A stretch of 64,000 nucleotides of DNA from Pelomonas margarita (GTDB lineage: Bacteria; Pseudomonadota; Gammaproteobacteria; Burkholderiales; Burkholderiaceae_C): positions 1 to 64,000 of the forward strand of contig NZ_JBIGHW010000007.1 of the NCBI RefSeq assembly GCF_043555875.1, given 5' to 3'. Positions within the stretch are counted from its first letter, which is position 1. Each line of letters starts with the position of its first letter. This document shows positions 26,591-35,408 of this stretch, piece by piece. The position numbers and the translations under genes are program-made. Under the pieces are notes generated by a model. It did not search any database. It saw only the letters and a list, made by a program, of their open reading frames with translations, and was not told the origin of the DNA.

Positions 26591-27325
26591 ATGATCGACA
26601 TCAAGAACGTTTCCAAGTGGTACGGCAGCTTCCAGGTGCTGACCGACTGCACGACGTCCATCCAGAAGGGTGAGGTCGTGGTGGTGTGTGGCCCGTCGGG
26701 CTCGGGCAAGTCCACGCTGATCAAGACGGTCAATGCGCTGGAACCCTTCCAGAAGGGCGACATCGTCGTGGACGGCATCTCCATTGCCGACCCCAAGACC
26801 AACCTGCCCAAGCTACGCTCACGCGTGGGCATGGTGTTCCAGCATTTCGAGCTGTTCCCGCACCTGTCGGTGACCGAGAACCTGACCATCGCCCAGGTCA
26901 AGGTGCTGGGCCGCTCACTGGACGACGCCAAGGTGCGCGGCCTGAAGATGCTGGACCGCGTGGGCCTGTCGGCACACAAGGACAAGTTTCCAGGCCAGCT
27001 CTCCGGCGGCCAGCAGCAGCGCGTGGCGATTGCCCGTGCGCTGTCCATGGACCCCATCGTCATGCTGTTCGACGAGCCGACCTCGGCGCTGGACCCCGAG
27101 ATGGTCGGCGAGGTGCTGGACGTGATGGTGCAGCTGGCCCAGGAAGGCATGACCATGATGTGCGTGACGCACGAGATGGGCTTCGCCAAGCGCGTCAGCA
27201 ACCGCGTCATCTTCATGGACGCCGGCAAGATCGTCGAGGACTGCAGCAGCGCCGACTTCTTCGGCAAGCCCGAGGAGCGCTCGCCGCGAGCCAAGGACTT
27301 CCTCGCCAAGATTCTTCAGCATTGA
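26591..27325 (+). CDS. gltL: Glutamate/aspartate ABC transporter ATP-binding protein
   Basis: This 244-residue ABC ATPase energises the GltJK permease. Walker A is GPSGSGKST, the Q-loop is VFQHFELFPH, the signature is LSGGQQQR, Walker B is IVMLFDEPTSALDP and the H-loop is VTHEMG. All are intact. It starts at ATG 26591 with GGAGG-type upstream sequence and is the last gene of the operon, followed at once by a terminator. Confidence 0.95.
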   Translation: MIDIKNVSKWYGSFQVLTDCTTSIQKGEVVVVCGPSGSGKSTLIKTVNALEPFQKGDIVVDGISIADPKTNLPKLRSRVGMVFQHFELFPHLSVTENLTIAQVKVLGRSLDDAKVRGLKMLDRVGLSAHKDKFPGQLSGGQQQRVAIARALSMDPIVMLFDEPTSALDPEMVGEVLDVMVQLAQEGMTMMCVTHEMGFAKRVSNRVIFMDAGKIVEDCSSADFFGKPEERSPRAKDFLAKILQH

Positions 27326-27352
27326 AAAAGGGCGCCGCGGCGCCCCTTGTTC
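27325..27352 (+). terminator. Terminator of the glt operon
   Basis: A 7-bp GC stem (GGGCGCC / GGCGCCC, 2-nt loop) is preceded by an A-run and followed by CTTGTT, directly after the gltL stop. The A/T flanks allow it to act in both directions. Confidence 0.8.
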
Positions 27353-27355
27353 CTG

Positions 27356-27381
27356 CTCAGGCCCGCGAACGCGGGCCTGAG
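27356..27381. terminator. Second hairpin, terminator of the convergent DUF4394 gene
   Basis: A perfect 12-bp stem (CTCAGGCCCGCG and complement, AA loop) lies 4 bp from the stop of the minus-strand gene at 27386 and next to the glt terminator. It is probably shared between the two convergent units. Confidence 0.65.
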
Positions 27382-27385
27382 TCAT

Positions 27386-28249
27386 TCAGGGCTCGATGGC
27401 CGCGCCGACGACCGCCCCGGCCGCGATGCTGCCGATGCGCGTGGCCTTGCCGCTGGCGAGATCGATGCGGTACCAGACCGACTGCCCGCCCGTCGTGATG
27501 GCCGAGTACGCGGCGTTGGACACATCCGAGATGTCCAGCGTCGCCTTGCCGAAGCTCCCCACGCCCAGCGTGCCCACGGTGTAGAGCCGGCCGGTGTTGG
27601 GCGACACCATGGGCTGCACACCCTCCTTGGTGCCCTGGTGCACCAGCACACCCAGCTTGCCGTCCAACGCATAGTTGGTGGTGATCTTCTCGTTGTCCTT
27701 GTTGTAGGTGTAGCCGGCCGCCACCAGTGTCGCCGGCTGGCTGGCGTTGACGTCGGCAGCATCAAAGGCCAGGCGCCCATCCAGCTGCAGGCCGGGCTGG
27801 TTGGGGTCGCTGTCGACGATGGCCCCGGTGTCCGGATGCAGTCGCAGGTTGAAGCCCGTGTCGCTGACGACGCGGATGCGGTCCACCGTCGGGTTGAAGT
27901 CGAACCCCCACTCGCTGGCGCCGACCGGCAGCCCCACCGGCGCGCCCACGGCGGTGGCGGCGCCGGTCTTGGTGTCGATGCGGTAGAGCTGGCCGCTGGC
28001 GCCCAGACCGAACAGCTGGCCCTTGGCCACGCGGTAGTCGATGCCCAGCAGCGTGTCGCCCGCCGCCAGCCCGGTCAGCGGCTTGCTCGCCAGCGTCTTC
28101 TGCGGCTGGCCGGCATTGAACTGCACGAGCTGATTGCCCGTGGTCACCGCATAGATGGTCTCCTTGGCCAGCGGGCCCAGCGGCTCGGTGGTGGCGCAGG
28201 CGGCGAGCAGCGCACTCGCGGCAATGAGGGTCAGGGCGTGGCGGCTCAT
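27386..28249 (-). CDS. DUF4394 family lipoprotein
   Basis: This 287-residue exported protein is probably lipid-anchored: the signal sequence ends in a lipobox-like LAAC (15-18). The body is a DUF4394 beta-propeller-like domain with repeated LYTVGT/LYRIDT-type blades, a GFDFNPTVDRIRVVS motif and a Pro/Gly-rich connection. DUF4394 proteins are secreted and of unknown function. ATG 28249 gives the full signal sequence. It is convergent with the glt operon, and the two are separated by double hairpins. Confidence 0.88.
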   Translation of the reverse strand: MSRHALTLIAASALLAACATTEPLGPLAKETIYAVTTGNQLVQFNAGQPQKTLASKPLTGLAAGDTLLGIDYRVAKGQLFGLGASGQLYRIDTKTGAATAVGAPVGLPVGASEWGFDFNPTVDRIRVVSDTGFNLRLHPDTGAIVDSDPNQPGLQLDGRLAFDAADVNASQPATLVAAGYTYNKDNEKITTNYALDGKLGVLVHQGTKEGVQPMVSPNTGRLYTVGTLGVGSFGKATLDISDVSNAAYSAITTGGQSVWYRIDLASGKATRIGSIAAGAVVGAAIEP

Positions 28250-28352
28250 GGCGTCTCCAGGGTTGAGTCGGCCGGTTTATACGCGGCCACCGCCGGCCAC
28301 GGCACCATGCCCCCACAAGAGCACGGGCTGCCGCAGCGCATTCCTCACGGCT

Positions 28353-29108
28353 TCACAGGAACATACCGCCAGACGCCTCGACGCGCTGGCCCGTGATCCA
28401 GCCCGCGCCTGGCCGCATCAGCGCCGCCACCGCGCCACCGATGTCTTCGGCCTCGCCCACGCGGCCCAGGGCCGTCAGCGACGCGACCATGCGGTTGAGC
28501 TCCGCGTTGTCGCGCACCGCGCCGCCGCCGAAGTCGGTCGCCACGGCACCAGGTGCCAGCGTGTTGACGCGGATGCCGCGCGCCGCCAGCTCGCGGGCCT
28601 GGTAGCGCGTCAGCACCTCCACACCGCCCTTCATGGCCGCATAGGCGGCATAGCCCGGCAACGAGAAGCGCGCCAACCCGCTGGAGATGTTGAGCACGCT
28701 CGCCCCATCGGCCAGCAGCGGCAGCAGCGCCTGCGTCAGGAAGAACGGCGCCTTCAGGTGCACGGCCACCAGCGCATCGAACTGGGCCGGCGTGGTGTCG
28801 GCAAACATCGCATGCACACCCATGCCGGCGTTGTTGACCAAGCCTTCCAGCCGCGTTGCGCCCCAGGCGGCCAGTCCCTGCGTCAGCGCGTCAACAAAGG
28901 CCGGGTAGCCCGCGACGTCGGCCACCTCCAGCCGCAGCGCCAGCGCCCGCCGCCCGAGCGCCTGGATCTGCGCTGCGACCGCATCGGCCGCAGCGGCCGC
29001 CTCGCGGTAGGTGAACACGATATCGTGGCCCTCGCGGGCCAGGGCCAGCGCCATCTGCGCGCCCAGGCCGCGACTGCCGCCGGTGATCAAGGTGATGGGA
29101 GAGGTCAT
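28353..29108 (-). CDS. Short-chain dehydrogenase/reductase (SDR)
   Basis: This 251-residue NAD(P)-dependent oxidoreductase has the cofactor motif TGGSRGLG (9-16), NNAG (92-95) and a catalytic Ser142/Tyr156-x3-Lys160 set in ISSGL and YAAMK. Residues just after the first strand (TYREAA) suggest NADP preference (inference). The substrate is unknown. It is transcribed divergently from the LysR gene 29204, a layout in which the LysR protein commonly controls the neighbouring gene. Confidence 0.9.
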   Translation of the reverse strand: MTSPITLITGGSRGLGAQMALALAREGHDIVFTYREAAAAADAVAAQIQALGRRALALRLEVADVAGYPAFVDALTQGLAAWGATRLEGLVNNAGMGVHAMFADTTPAQFDALVAVHLKAPFFLTQALLPLLADGASVLNISSGLARFSLPGYAAYAAMKGGVEVLTRYQARELAARGIRVNTLAPGAVATDFGGGAVRDNAELNRMVASLTALGRVGEAEDIGGAVAALMRPGAGWITGQRVEASGGMFL

Positions 29109-29141
29109 GACAGGCTCCGTCTTGCGGTGTTGAGAAGAGCA

Positions 29142-29155
29142 GCCAATCTATTGGC
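29142..29155. promoter_or_regulatory. Palindrome in the SDR/LysR divergent promoter region
   Basis: The perfect inverted repeat GCCAAT-CT-ATTGGC lies midway in the 95-bp gap between the divergent SDR and LysR genes. Its place and dyad symmetry fit a LysR operator, but binding is not shown. Confidence 0.45.
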
Positions 29156-29203
29156 CACCGTTCAGCACATAAAGTCCGCCAAATTGAATTGACTGTGCTC
29201 TGA

Positions 29204-30139
29204 ATGGAAACCAATTTGGATCTGACCGCACTGCGCGTCTTCCTGCAGGTGGCCGAACTGGCGCACTTCAGCCGCGCCGCGGACGAGCTGGGCCTGCCCA
29301 AGGGCCGCGTCAGCCAGATCGTGCGCGAGCTGGAGGCCCGCCTGGGCAGTCGGCTGTTCCAGCGCACGACGCGGCGCGTCAGCCTCACGCCCGACGGCGA
29401 GCTGCTGGCCGAGCGCGCGCGGGCGCTGCTGGCGGACGCCGGCGAGATCGAAGCGCTGTTCCAGCAGGACCAGCAGCTCGGCGGCCGGCTGCGCGTGGAC
29501 CTGCCCGTGCGGCTGGCGCTGGATGTGGTGCTGCCCGCGCTGCCCGGCTTCCTGGCGGCGCACCCGGCGCTGCAGGTGGAACTCAGCTGCACCGACCGGC
29601 GGGTGGACCTCGTCGAGGAAGGCTTCGACTGCGTGCTGCGCGTGGGTGCCGTGCACGACGCCATGCTGGTGGCGCGGCCCGTGGGCGAGCTGCGCATGCT
29701 CAACCTCGCCAGCCCCGCCTACCTGGCCGCGCACGGCACGCCGCGCCACCCCGACGAGCTACTGACCCAGGGCCACATGCTGGTCCACTACAGCCAGACC
29801 TGGGCCGACCGCCGCCCGCGCTTCGACTGGGTGGACGCCGACGGCCGCTCCCACAGCCTGGCCCTGCCGGCGCGCATCAGCGTCAATCACACGGATGCCT
29901 ACGAGACCGCCGCACTGGCGGGCATGGGCCTCATCCAGGCCCCCTGCGTGGGCATGCGCGCGGCCCTGGCCCAGGGCCGGCTGGTGCGTGTGCTGCCCGG
30001 CTTCGAGCCCGCGCCGCTGCCTGTGCGGCTGGTCATGAGCCAGCGCCGCCACACCCCGCGCCGCGTGCGCCTCTTCATGGACTGGTTGACAGCGCTGCTG
30101 CTGACTCATCTGGCCGACGACAATCCCGACCCATCATGA
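29204..30139 (+). CDS. LysR-family transcriptional regulator
   Basis: This 311-residue LysR regulator has an N-terminal winged helix (about 5-65, LAHFSRAADELGLPKGRVSQIVRELE) and an effector-binding domain of the CrgA/AaeR-like type. It probably controls the divergent SDR gene through the palindrome at 29142 and its own expression (inference). Its stop overlaps the start of pyrC by 4 bp (ATGA), an unusual link between a regulator and a biosynthetic housekeeping gene. Confidence 0.9.
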   Translation: METNLDLTALRVFLQVAELAHFSRAADELGLPKGRVSQIVRELEARLGSRLFQRTTRRVSLTPDGELLAERARALLADAGEIEALFQQDQQLGGRLRVDLPVRLALDVVLPALPGFLAAHPALQVELSCTDRRVDLVEEGFDCVLRVGAVHDAMLVARPVGELRMLNLASPAYLAAHGTPRHPDELLTQGHMLVHYSQTWADRRPRFDWVDADGRSHSLALPARISVNHTDAYETAALAGMGLIQAPCVGMRAALAQGRLVRVLPGFEPAPLPVRLVMSQRRHTPRRVRLFMDWLTALLLTHLADDNPDPS

Positions 30140-31170
30140 CCGACACCCTCACCCTCACCCGCCCCGACGACTGGCATCTGCACCTGCGCGACGAGGCGGC
30201 GCTGGCCAGCGTGCTGCCCTACACCGCGCGCCAGTTCGCCCGCGCCATCGTCATGCCCAACCTGCGCCCGCCGGTCACCACCGCCGCGCAGGCCGTGGCC
30301 TACCGCGAGCGCATCCTGGCCGCGCTACCGGAAGGGTCCGACTTCCAGCCGCTGATGACCATGTACCTGACGGACAACACGCCGCCGGACGAGATCAAGC
30401 GCGCCAAGGATGCCGGCGTCGTGGCACTCAAGCTCTACCCCGCGGGCGCGACGACCAACAGCGACGCTGGCGTCACCGACATCCGCAAGACTTACGCGAC
30501 GCTGGAGGCCATGCAGCGCGAAGGCCTGCTCTTCCTCGTCCACGGCGAGGTGACGGATGCCGACATCGACGTGTTCGACCGCGAGGCCGTGTTCGTCGAC
30601 CGCGTGATGACCCCGCTGCGCGCGGCCATGCCCGAGCTGAAGGTGGTGTTCGAGCACATCACCACCAAGGAGGCCGCGCAGTACGTGACCGACAGCGACC
30701 GATTCACGGCCGCCACCATCACGCCGCAGCACCTGCTCTACAACCGCAACGCCATCTTCACCGGCGGCCTGCGTCCGCACTACTACTGCCTGCCCGTGCT
30801 CAAGCGCGAAGAGCACCGCCAAGCCCTGCTGAAGGCAGCGGCCTCCGGGTTGCCGAAGTTCTTCCTCGGCACCGACAGCGCGCCCCACGCCGCGCAGCTG
30901 AAGGAGAACTCAGTCTGCGGCGCCGGCTGCTTCACCGCCGTGTCGGCGCTGGAGCTCTACGCCGAGGCCTTCGAGGCCATCGGCGCGCTGGACAAGCTGG
31001 ACGCCTTCGCTGGCCACCACGGCCCCGATTTCTACGGCCTGCCGCGCAACACCGGCACCGTTACCATCAAGCGCGAGGCCTGGACGCTGCCGGACGCCGT
31101 GCCCTTTGGCGAGGCCCAACTCAAGCCGCTGCGCGGCGGTGACACCCTGAACTGGAAGCTGGTCGCATGA
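30136..31170 (+). CDS. pyrC: Dihydroorotase
   Basis: This 344-residue enzyme closes carbamoyl-aspartate to dihydroorotate in de novo pyrimidine synthesis. Its length and motifs match the class II (PyrC) type. Metal ligands are His14 and His16 (WHLHLRD), carboxylated Lys99 (ALKLYPAG), His136 (LVHGEV), His174 (FEHIT) and Asp247 (GTDSAPH). It is the second gene of an overlapped six-gene run (LysR, pyrC, NYN, DUF3025, protease, FHA), with 4-bp overlaps on both sides. Confidence 0.95.
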   Translation: MTDTLTLTRPDDWHLHLRDEAALASVLPYTARQFARAIVMPNLRPPVTTAAQAVAYRERILAALPEGSDFQPLMTMYLTDNTPPDEIKRAKDAGVVALKLYPAGATTNSDAGVTDIRKTYATLEAMQREGLLFLVHGEVTDADIDVFDREAVFVDRVMTPLRAAMPELKVVFEHITTKEAAQYVTDSDRFTAATITPQHLLYNRNAIFTGGLRPHYYCLPVLKREEHRQALLKAAASGLPKFFLGTDSAPHAAQLKENSVCGAGCFTAVSALELYAEAFEAIGALDKLDAFAGHHGPDFYGLPRNTGTVTIKREAWTLPDAVPFGEAQLKPLRGGDTLNWKLVA

Positions 31171-32354
31171 GCATGTCCGACAAGAAAGTCGCCTTCCTGG
31201 TGGACTTCGACAACGTCGCCACCGACGTCATCGAGCAGGCGCTGAACATGGTGTTCAAGGACTACGGCACGGCCCACATCCGCCGTGCCTACTGCAATGC
31301 CGAGCAGGCACACCACCAGCAGGCCTTCATGAAGCGCCTGGGCCTGCGCGCCATCGTCAACCTGGCCATCGGCAAAAACTCGACGGATATCGCGCTGGCC
31401 GCCGACGCGATGGACATCGCCATCACCGAGCGCCCCGACGTCATCGTTCTCGTGTCCTCGGACAGTGACTTCGCGCCGCTGGTGCTGCGCCTGCGAGAAA
31501 AAGGCGCCTGGCTGCGCGGCTTCGGCCAGTACGGCAAGACGGGCGACGGCGTCATCCAGATCTACGACCAGTTCAACGAACTGGCCCACGGCACTGGCCG
31601 CAGCAGCCGTGACGCCGCACCGGCCAAGCCTGCGGGCGGGGGCCGCGGCCGCGGCCGCAACGGCGGACGGGCCGGCGGCACACGCCCAGTGGCAGACGCG
31701 CCGCGCGGTACGCCCGCACCGCGCCCGCCGCGCACGGACGCCAGTGCGCCCCTGCCCGCACCCACCATGGCCGAGCCGGTGCTGACGCCAGCTGCCGTGA
31801 CGGCCGCGCCGGCGGCCCTGGAGTCAGCGTCTGCGGTGCCTCCGGCGCTGCCGGTCGACATCGCACCAGCGGCCGCCGCGGTCGCCGATGCGCCGACCCA
31901 GGCTGTGGCGCAGCCCGCCGCCAAACCCGCCGCAAAGACAGCCAACAAGCCCGCCGGCAAGCGGGCCGGCCGCAGCACCAAGGCCTTGCCGGCCGAGGCA
32001 CCCGCGCCCGCCGCGAGTGCCCCAGCGCAGGTGCCACCGGACACCGCGCCTGCCACCAAGCCCAAAGACGCGCTCCCGGCCGAGCACAAGTCTGCTGCAC
32101 GCCCGGCGGCCAAGGCGGCCGCCACGGCGGAGGACCCACAGGTCGCCGCCGCCAAGGAAATCAACGCCGTGCTGGCGCTGCTGCCCAAGCTCATCGACGG
32201 CCAGTGGCACGATCTGGGCGCCGCAGCCAAAGTGCTGAAGGACGCCGGCCTGCTGGCCAAGTCGGCGCCGGCCACCAAGCTGTTCCGCAAGCACGCGCAC
32301 GCCTTCGAACTGCAGCCCGAGAAGCAGCCCAACCGCGTGCGCTTCGCCACTTGA
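31167..32354 (+). CDS. NYN-domain (LabA/DUF88-type) putative RNase with OST-HTH-like tail
   Basis: This is a 395-residue protein. An N-terminal NYN/PIN-like nuclease domain (about 6-145) carries the expected acidic residues: Asp13 and Asp15 in LVDFDN, STDIALAADAMD and SSDSDFAPL. A long Ala/Pro/Lys-rich, probably disordered linker (about 150-325) includes an RG-rich patch (GGGRGRGRNGGR). A compact C-terminal domain (about 330-395) resembles an OST-HTH/LOTUS RNA-binding fold. This architecture suggests an RNA-processing nuclease with two RNA-binding parts (inference). It overlaps pyrC and the DUF3025 gene by 4 bp each. Confidence 0.85.
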   Translation: MSMSDKKVAFLVDFDNVATDVIEQALNMVFKDYGTAHIRRAYCNAEQAHHQQAFMKRLGLRAIVNLAIGKNSTDIALAADAMDIAITERPDVIVLVSSDSDFAPLVLRLREKGAWLRGFGQYGKTGDGVIQIYDQFNELAHGTGRSSRDAAPAKPAGGGRGRGRNGGRAGGTRPVADAPRGTPAPRPPRTDASAPLPAPTMAEPVLTPAAVTAAPAALESASAVPPALPVDIAPAAAAVADAPTQAVAQPAAKPAAKTANKPAGKRAGRSTKALPAEAPAPAASAPAQVPPDTAPATKPKDALPAEHKSAARPAAKAAATAEDPQVAAAKEINAVLALLPKLIDGQWHDLGAAAKVLKDAGLLAKSAPATKLFRKHAHAFELQPEKQPNRVRFAT

Positions 32355-33055
32355 AGCTCGCGCCGGACTGGGCCGCGCCCTGGTTCGCGCCCTACCGCGA
32401 GGTGGCCGCGCCGGTGTTCCAGAGGCTCGACGAAGGCATGCCGGTGCACGCCGCCCTGGGCCACCCGCGCTTCGAGCCAGAGGGGCCGCGCACCACCGGC
32501 TACGAGCAGCACGTGGCCGCCACCGGCCGCGTGCCCACGCGGCACAACGTGCACGACCTGTTCAACGGCCTGGTGTGGCTGCGCTGCCCGGCCTTCAAAG
32601 CGGCGCTCAACCGGGCGCACCAGCTAGCGCCGCCGGCCCCGCCCGGCCGGCGCGGCCCGCTGCGCGACGCGCTCACGCTGCTGGACGAGAGCGGCCTGCT
32701 GCTGGCCGCCCCAGCGCCGCTGCGCGAGGCCTTGCTCGCGCGCGACTGGGCCACGCTGTTTATCACCCGGCGCGCGCTGTGGCAGCACACCCAGGCGCTG
32801 GTCGTGGGCCATGCGCTGCTGGAGAAGCTGCTGCGCCCGCGCAAGCCGCTGTGCGCGCGCGTGCTGCTCGTCAACGACCTGCAGGCCCCGGCACTGCCGC
32901 AAGACCTGACCCCTACCACCCTGCCGCCGCTGCCGGTGCTGGGCATCCCGGGCTGGTGGGCGCCCAATGCATCACGCGGGTTCTATACGGACGAGCAGGT
33001 GTTTCGCCAACCCAGGCTAGCATCGGCGCCCGCCCCGGGAGGTGTCGTTTGCTGA
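32351..33055 (+). CDS. DUF3025 family protein
   Basis: This 234-residue cytoplasmic protein matches the DUF3025 family, recognisable by RHNVHDLFNGLVWLRCPA and PVLGIPGWWAPN. Its function is unknown. A TTG start at 32351, overlapping the stop of the NYN gene (TTGA), is proposed. It fits the family N-terminus (KLAPDWAAPWFAPY) and the overlapped style of this operon. A start further upstream would lie inside the NYN gene. Its stop overlaps the protease start (TGATG). Confidence 0.82.
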   Translation: MKLAPDWAAPWFAPYREVAAPVFQRLDEGMPVHAALGHPRFEPEGPRTTGYEQHVAATGRVPTRHNVHDLFNGLVWLRCPAFKAALNRAHQLAPPAPPGRRGPLRDALTLLDESGLLLAAPAPLREALLARDWATLFITRRALWQHTQALVVGHALLEKLLRPRKPLCARVLLVNDLQAPALPQDLTPTTLPPLPVLGIPGWWAPNASRGFYTDEQVFRQPRLASAPAPGGVVC

Positions 33056-34428
33056 TGAAGTCCTGTTTGAAGCCCTTGCTGGCCTTGGCCATGGCGGGCC
33101 TGGCCGCCCTGGCGGGTGCGCAGACCCGCCCGGCCCCGCCCGCCGCCGCGGCGCCAGCATCTGCGCCCTCGGCCCAGCAGCCGCCGGCCGTGTCGGCCAG
33201 CGCGCGCCGACTGTATGAGCGCAGCAAGAGCCAGCTGCTGCAGATCCGCACGCTGCTCAAGACCCAGGACAGCCAGGCCTCGGTGGGCTCGGGCTTCCTG
33301 GTCAGCGACGATGGTCACATCGTCACGAACTACCACGTCATCAGTCAGTTCGCGCTGGAGCCCGACAGCTACCGGCTGCGCTACGCGACCACCGACGGCC
33401 AGAGCGGCGCGCTGGAACTGCTGGACTTCGATGCCCGCCGCGACCTGGCGCTGCTGCGCGCGGTGAACGACGGCAAGGCCCCTGGCCTCCAGGGCCGCGG
33501 AGCGCTGGCCTTTCGCCCCGTTCAGCAGCCGCTGGCCAAGGGCGAGCGCATCTACTCCATGGGCAACCCGCACGACGTGGCCTTTGCCGTCGTCGAGGGC
33601 AACTACAACGGCCTGGTGGACCGCAGCTTCGACCCGCTGATCTACTACGCCGGCGGCATCAACCCGGGCATGAGCGGCGGCCCGGTGCTGGACGAGGACG
33701 GCCTGGTCGTCGGCGTCAACGTGTCCGGCATGATGTTCTCGCAGCAGGTCAGCTTCCTGGTGCCCGGCGAGTTCGCCGAAAGCCTGGTCAAGCGCAGCCT
33801 GGGCGCCAAGCCCATCCGCACAGCCGCCTGGAGCCGCCTGCGCGATCAGTTGACGCGTTACCAGGACGAACTGGTCACGCGCTTCCTGTCCCTGCCCTGG
33901 CAGAGCGCCAACCACGACCGCTACCGCCTGCCGGTGCCGCAGCAGCAGTTCATGCGCTGCTGGGGCCGCAGCACGCCGGCCGACACCAAGGGGCTGGACT
34001 TCGAGCGCTCGCAGTGCCGCATGGACCATGCCGTCTTCGTCAGCGGGAACCTGCAGACCGGCTGGCTGGACATGTCGCACGAGGCCTACGACGGCGAAAA
34101 ACTGGGCGCGCTGCGCTTCGCGCGGCAGTACTCGGCGAGCTTTCGCAACGAGCGCCTCGGCAGCCCCGACAAGATGCGTACCGGCGCCTTCTGCAAGGAG
34201 CGCTTCGTGGACCGCGAGGGTCTCCCGCTGCGCGCCGTCGTGTGCCTGCGTGCCTACCGCAAGCTGGAGGGGCTGCACGACCTCAGCATCCTCGTGACCA
34301 CGGTGGACGCGCCCACGCAGGGCGCGTTAGGCCGCTTCGACGCCCGTGGCGTCAGCTTCGACAACGCGCTCAAGCTCGCAGCGCACTACCTGGAGGGCTT
34401 CGCGTGGACGACCGCCAAGGCCAAGTGA
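33055..34428 (+). CDS. Secreted trypsin-like serine protease (S1C/HtrA-type)
   Basis: This 457-residue exported protease has a signal peptide (1-22, ending ALAGA), a Pro/Ala-rich spacer (24-50) and a trypsin-like domain with His94 (TNYHV), Asp130 (ARRDLALL) and Ser207 (NPGMSGGP). There is no PDZ domain. The C-terminal ~200 residues hold several Cys (QFMRCWGRS, SQCRMDH, FCKERF, VVCLRAY), likely disulphide-bonded in the periplasm. The start overlaps the DUF3025 stop, and its stop overlaps the FHA gene (TGATG). The paired FHA membrane protein suggests a signalling link. Confidence 0.85.
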   Translation: MKSCLKPLLALAMAGLAALAGAQTRPAPPAAAAPASAPSAQQPPAVSASARRLYERSKSQLLQIRTLLKTQDSQASVGSGFLVSDDGHIVTNYHVISQFALEPDSYRLRYATTDGQSGALELLDFDARRDLALLRAVNDGKAPGLQGRGALAFRPVQQPLAKGERIYSMGNPHDVAFAVVEGNYNGLVDRSFDPLIYYAGGINPGMSGGPVLDEDGLVVGVNVSGMMFSQQVSFLVPGEFAESLVKRSLGAKPIRTAAWSRLRDQLTRYQDELVTRFLSLPWQSANHDRYRLPVPQQQFMRCWGRSTPADTKGLDFERSQCRMDHAVFVSGNLQTGWLDMSHEAYDGEKLGALRFARQYSASFRNERLGSPDKMRTGAFCKERFVDREGLPLRAVVCLRAYRKLEGLHDLSILVTTVDAPTQGALGRFDARGVSFDNALKLAAHYLEGFAWTTAKAK

Positions 34429-35405
34429 TGCCCGCTGCTGTCGTCGAGCTGCTGGGCCGTGACGGCCGCGTGGCACTGGTGCAGCGCGTGACGCAATGGC
34501 CCGTGCGCATCGGGCGCTCGCCCGACTGCGACGTGGTGTTGGACGACCCGCACCTCGCCGCCCACCACGCCGAACTGCTTGCCGACGCCGAGGGGCGCAC
34601 CCGCCTGCGGCTGCTGCCGACCCGCAACGGCGGCAGCCTCGGAGGCCGCCGCCTGGCCGCGGGCGACGAGGCTGCCCTGCCGCCCGGCGGCGTCTTCCAG
34701 CTGGCCGGCAGCACACTGCGACTGCGCACCAGCGCCGATGCGCTCGCGCCAGAGCAGCCGCTGGTCGTGCAGCCCGTGCGCCACTGGGCTCTGTTGCCGC
34801 TGCTGCTGGCCGCCCTGCTGTTCTTCCAGTGGGTAGATCGCTGGAGTGCGCTGGACGCCGATGCCCGCTGGATCCAGTACGCCGGGTCGCTGCTGGGCCC
34901 GCTGGCCTTCGTGCTGGGGTGGGCGGGACTGTGGTCGCTAGCCAGCCAGATCTTCCAGCACCGCTTCCCGTTCAAGACTCACCTGCGCCGCGCGCTGCTG
35001 GTCATCGTCGCGCTGCAGGCACTGGAATGGCTGCTGCCCGCCGTTGCCTACGCGCTCTCGCTGCCGCGCCTGATGGCGCTGGACGGGCTGGCGCTGCCGG
35101 TCGCGGGCTCAGTGCTGGTCGCCTGGCATGCGCAGCTGGTGTGGCCGGGGGCGCGCCGCACGCTGAACCTGGGCATCGCGGCGCTGCTGGTGCTGGGCCT
35201 GGGCCTGCAGATCGGCGGGCGGCTGGAGCACCAACACCTCTTCGGCCCGCCCTACTTGGCCAGCCTGCCACCACCGGCGCTACGCGTGGTCACGCCCCGG
35301 CCGGCCAGCGAGCTGATCGAGTCGCTGCAGCCGCTGCAGGCCGAGCTGCAGCGCCAGGCGCGCAAGGACAACGAAGGCGCCGACGCAGAAGACGGCGACG
35401 ACTGA
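34428..35405 (+). CDS. FHA-domain membrane protein
   Basis: This 325-residue protein has an N-terminal forkhead-associated domain (about 5-100), with VRIGRSPDCDVVLDD and HLAAHHAEL as core. FHA domains bind phospho-threonine peptides. About six hydrophobic segments follow (about 117-265), and the acidic, charged tail (EGADAEDGDD) is cytoplasmic or periplasmic. It is the last gene of the overlapped pyrC run and is coupled to the protease by a TGATG overlap. This pair may form a membrane-linked stress or secretion module (inference). Confidence 0.85.
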   Translation: MPAAVVELLGRDGRVALVQRVTQWPVRIGRSPDCDVVLDDPHLAAHHAELLADAEGRTRLRLLPTRNGGSLGGRRLAAGDEAALPPGGVFQLAGSTLRLRTSADALAPEQPLVVQPVRHWALLPLLLAALLFFQWVDRWSALDADARWIQYAGSLLGPLAFVLGWAGLWSLASQIFQHRFPFKTHLRRALLVIVALQALEWLLPAVAYALSLPRLMALDGLALPVAGSVLVAWHAQLVWPGARRTLNLGIAALLVLGLGLQIGGRLEHQHLFGPPYLASLPPPALRVVTPRPASELIESLQPLQAELQRQARKDNEGADAEDGDD

Positions 35406-35408
35406 GTC

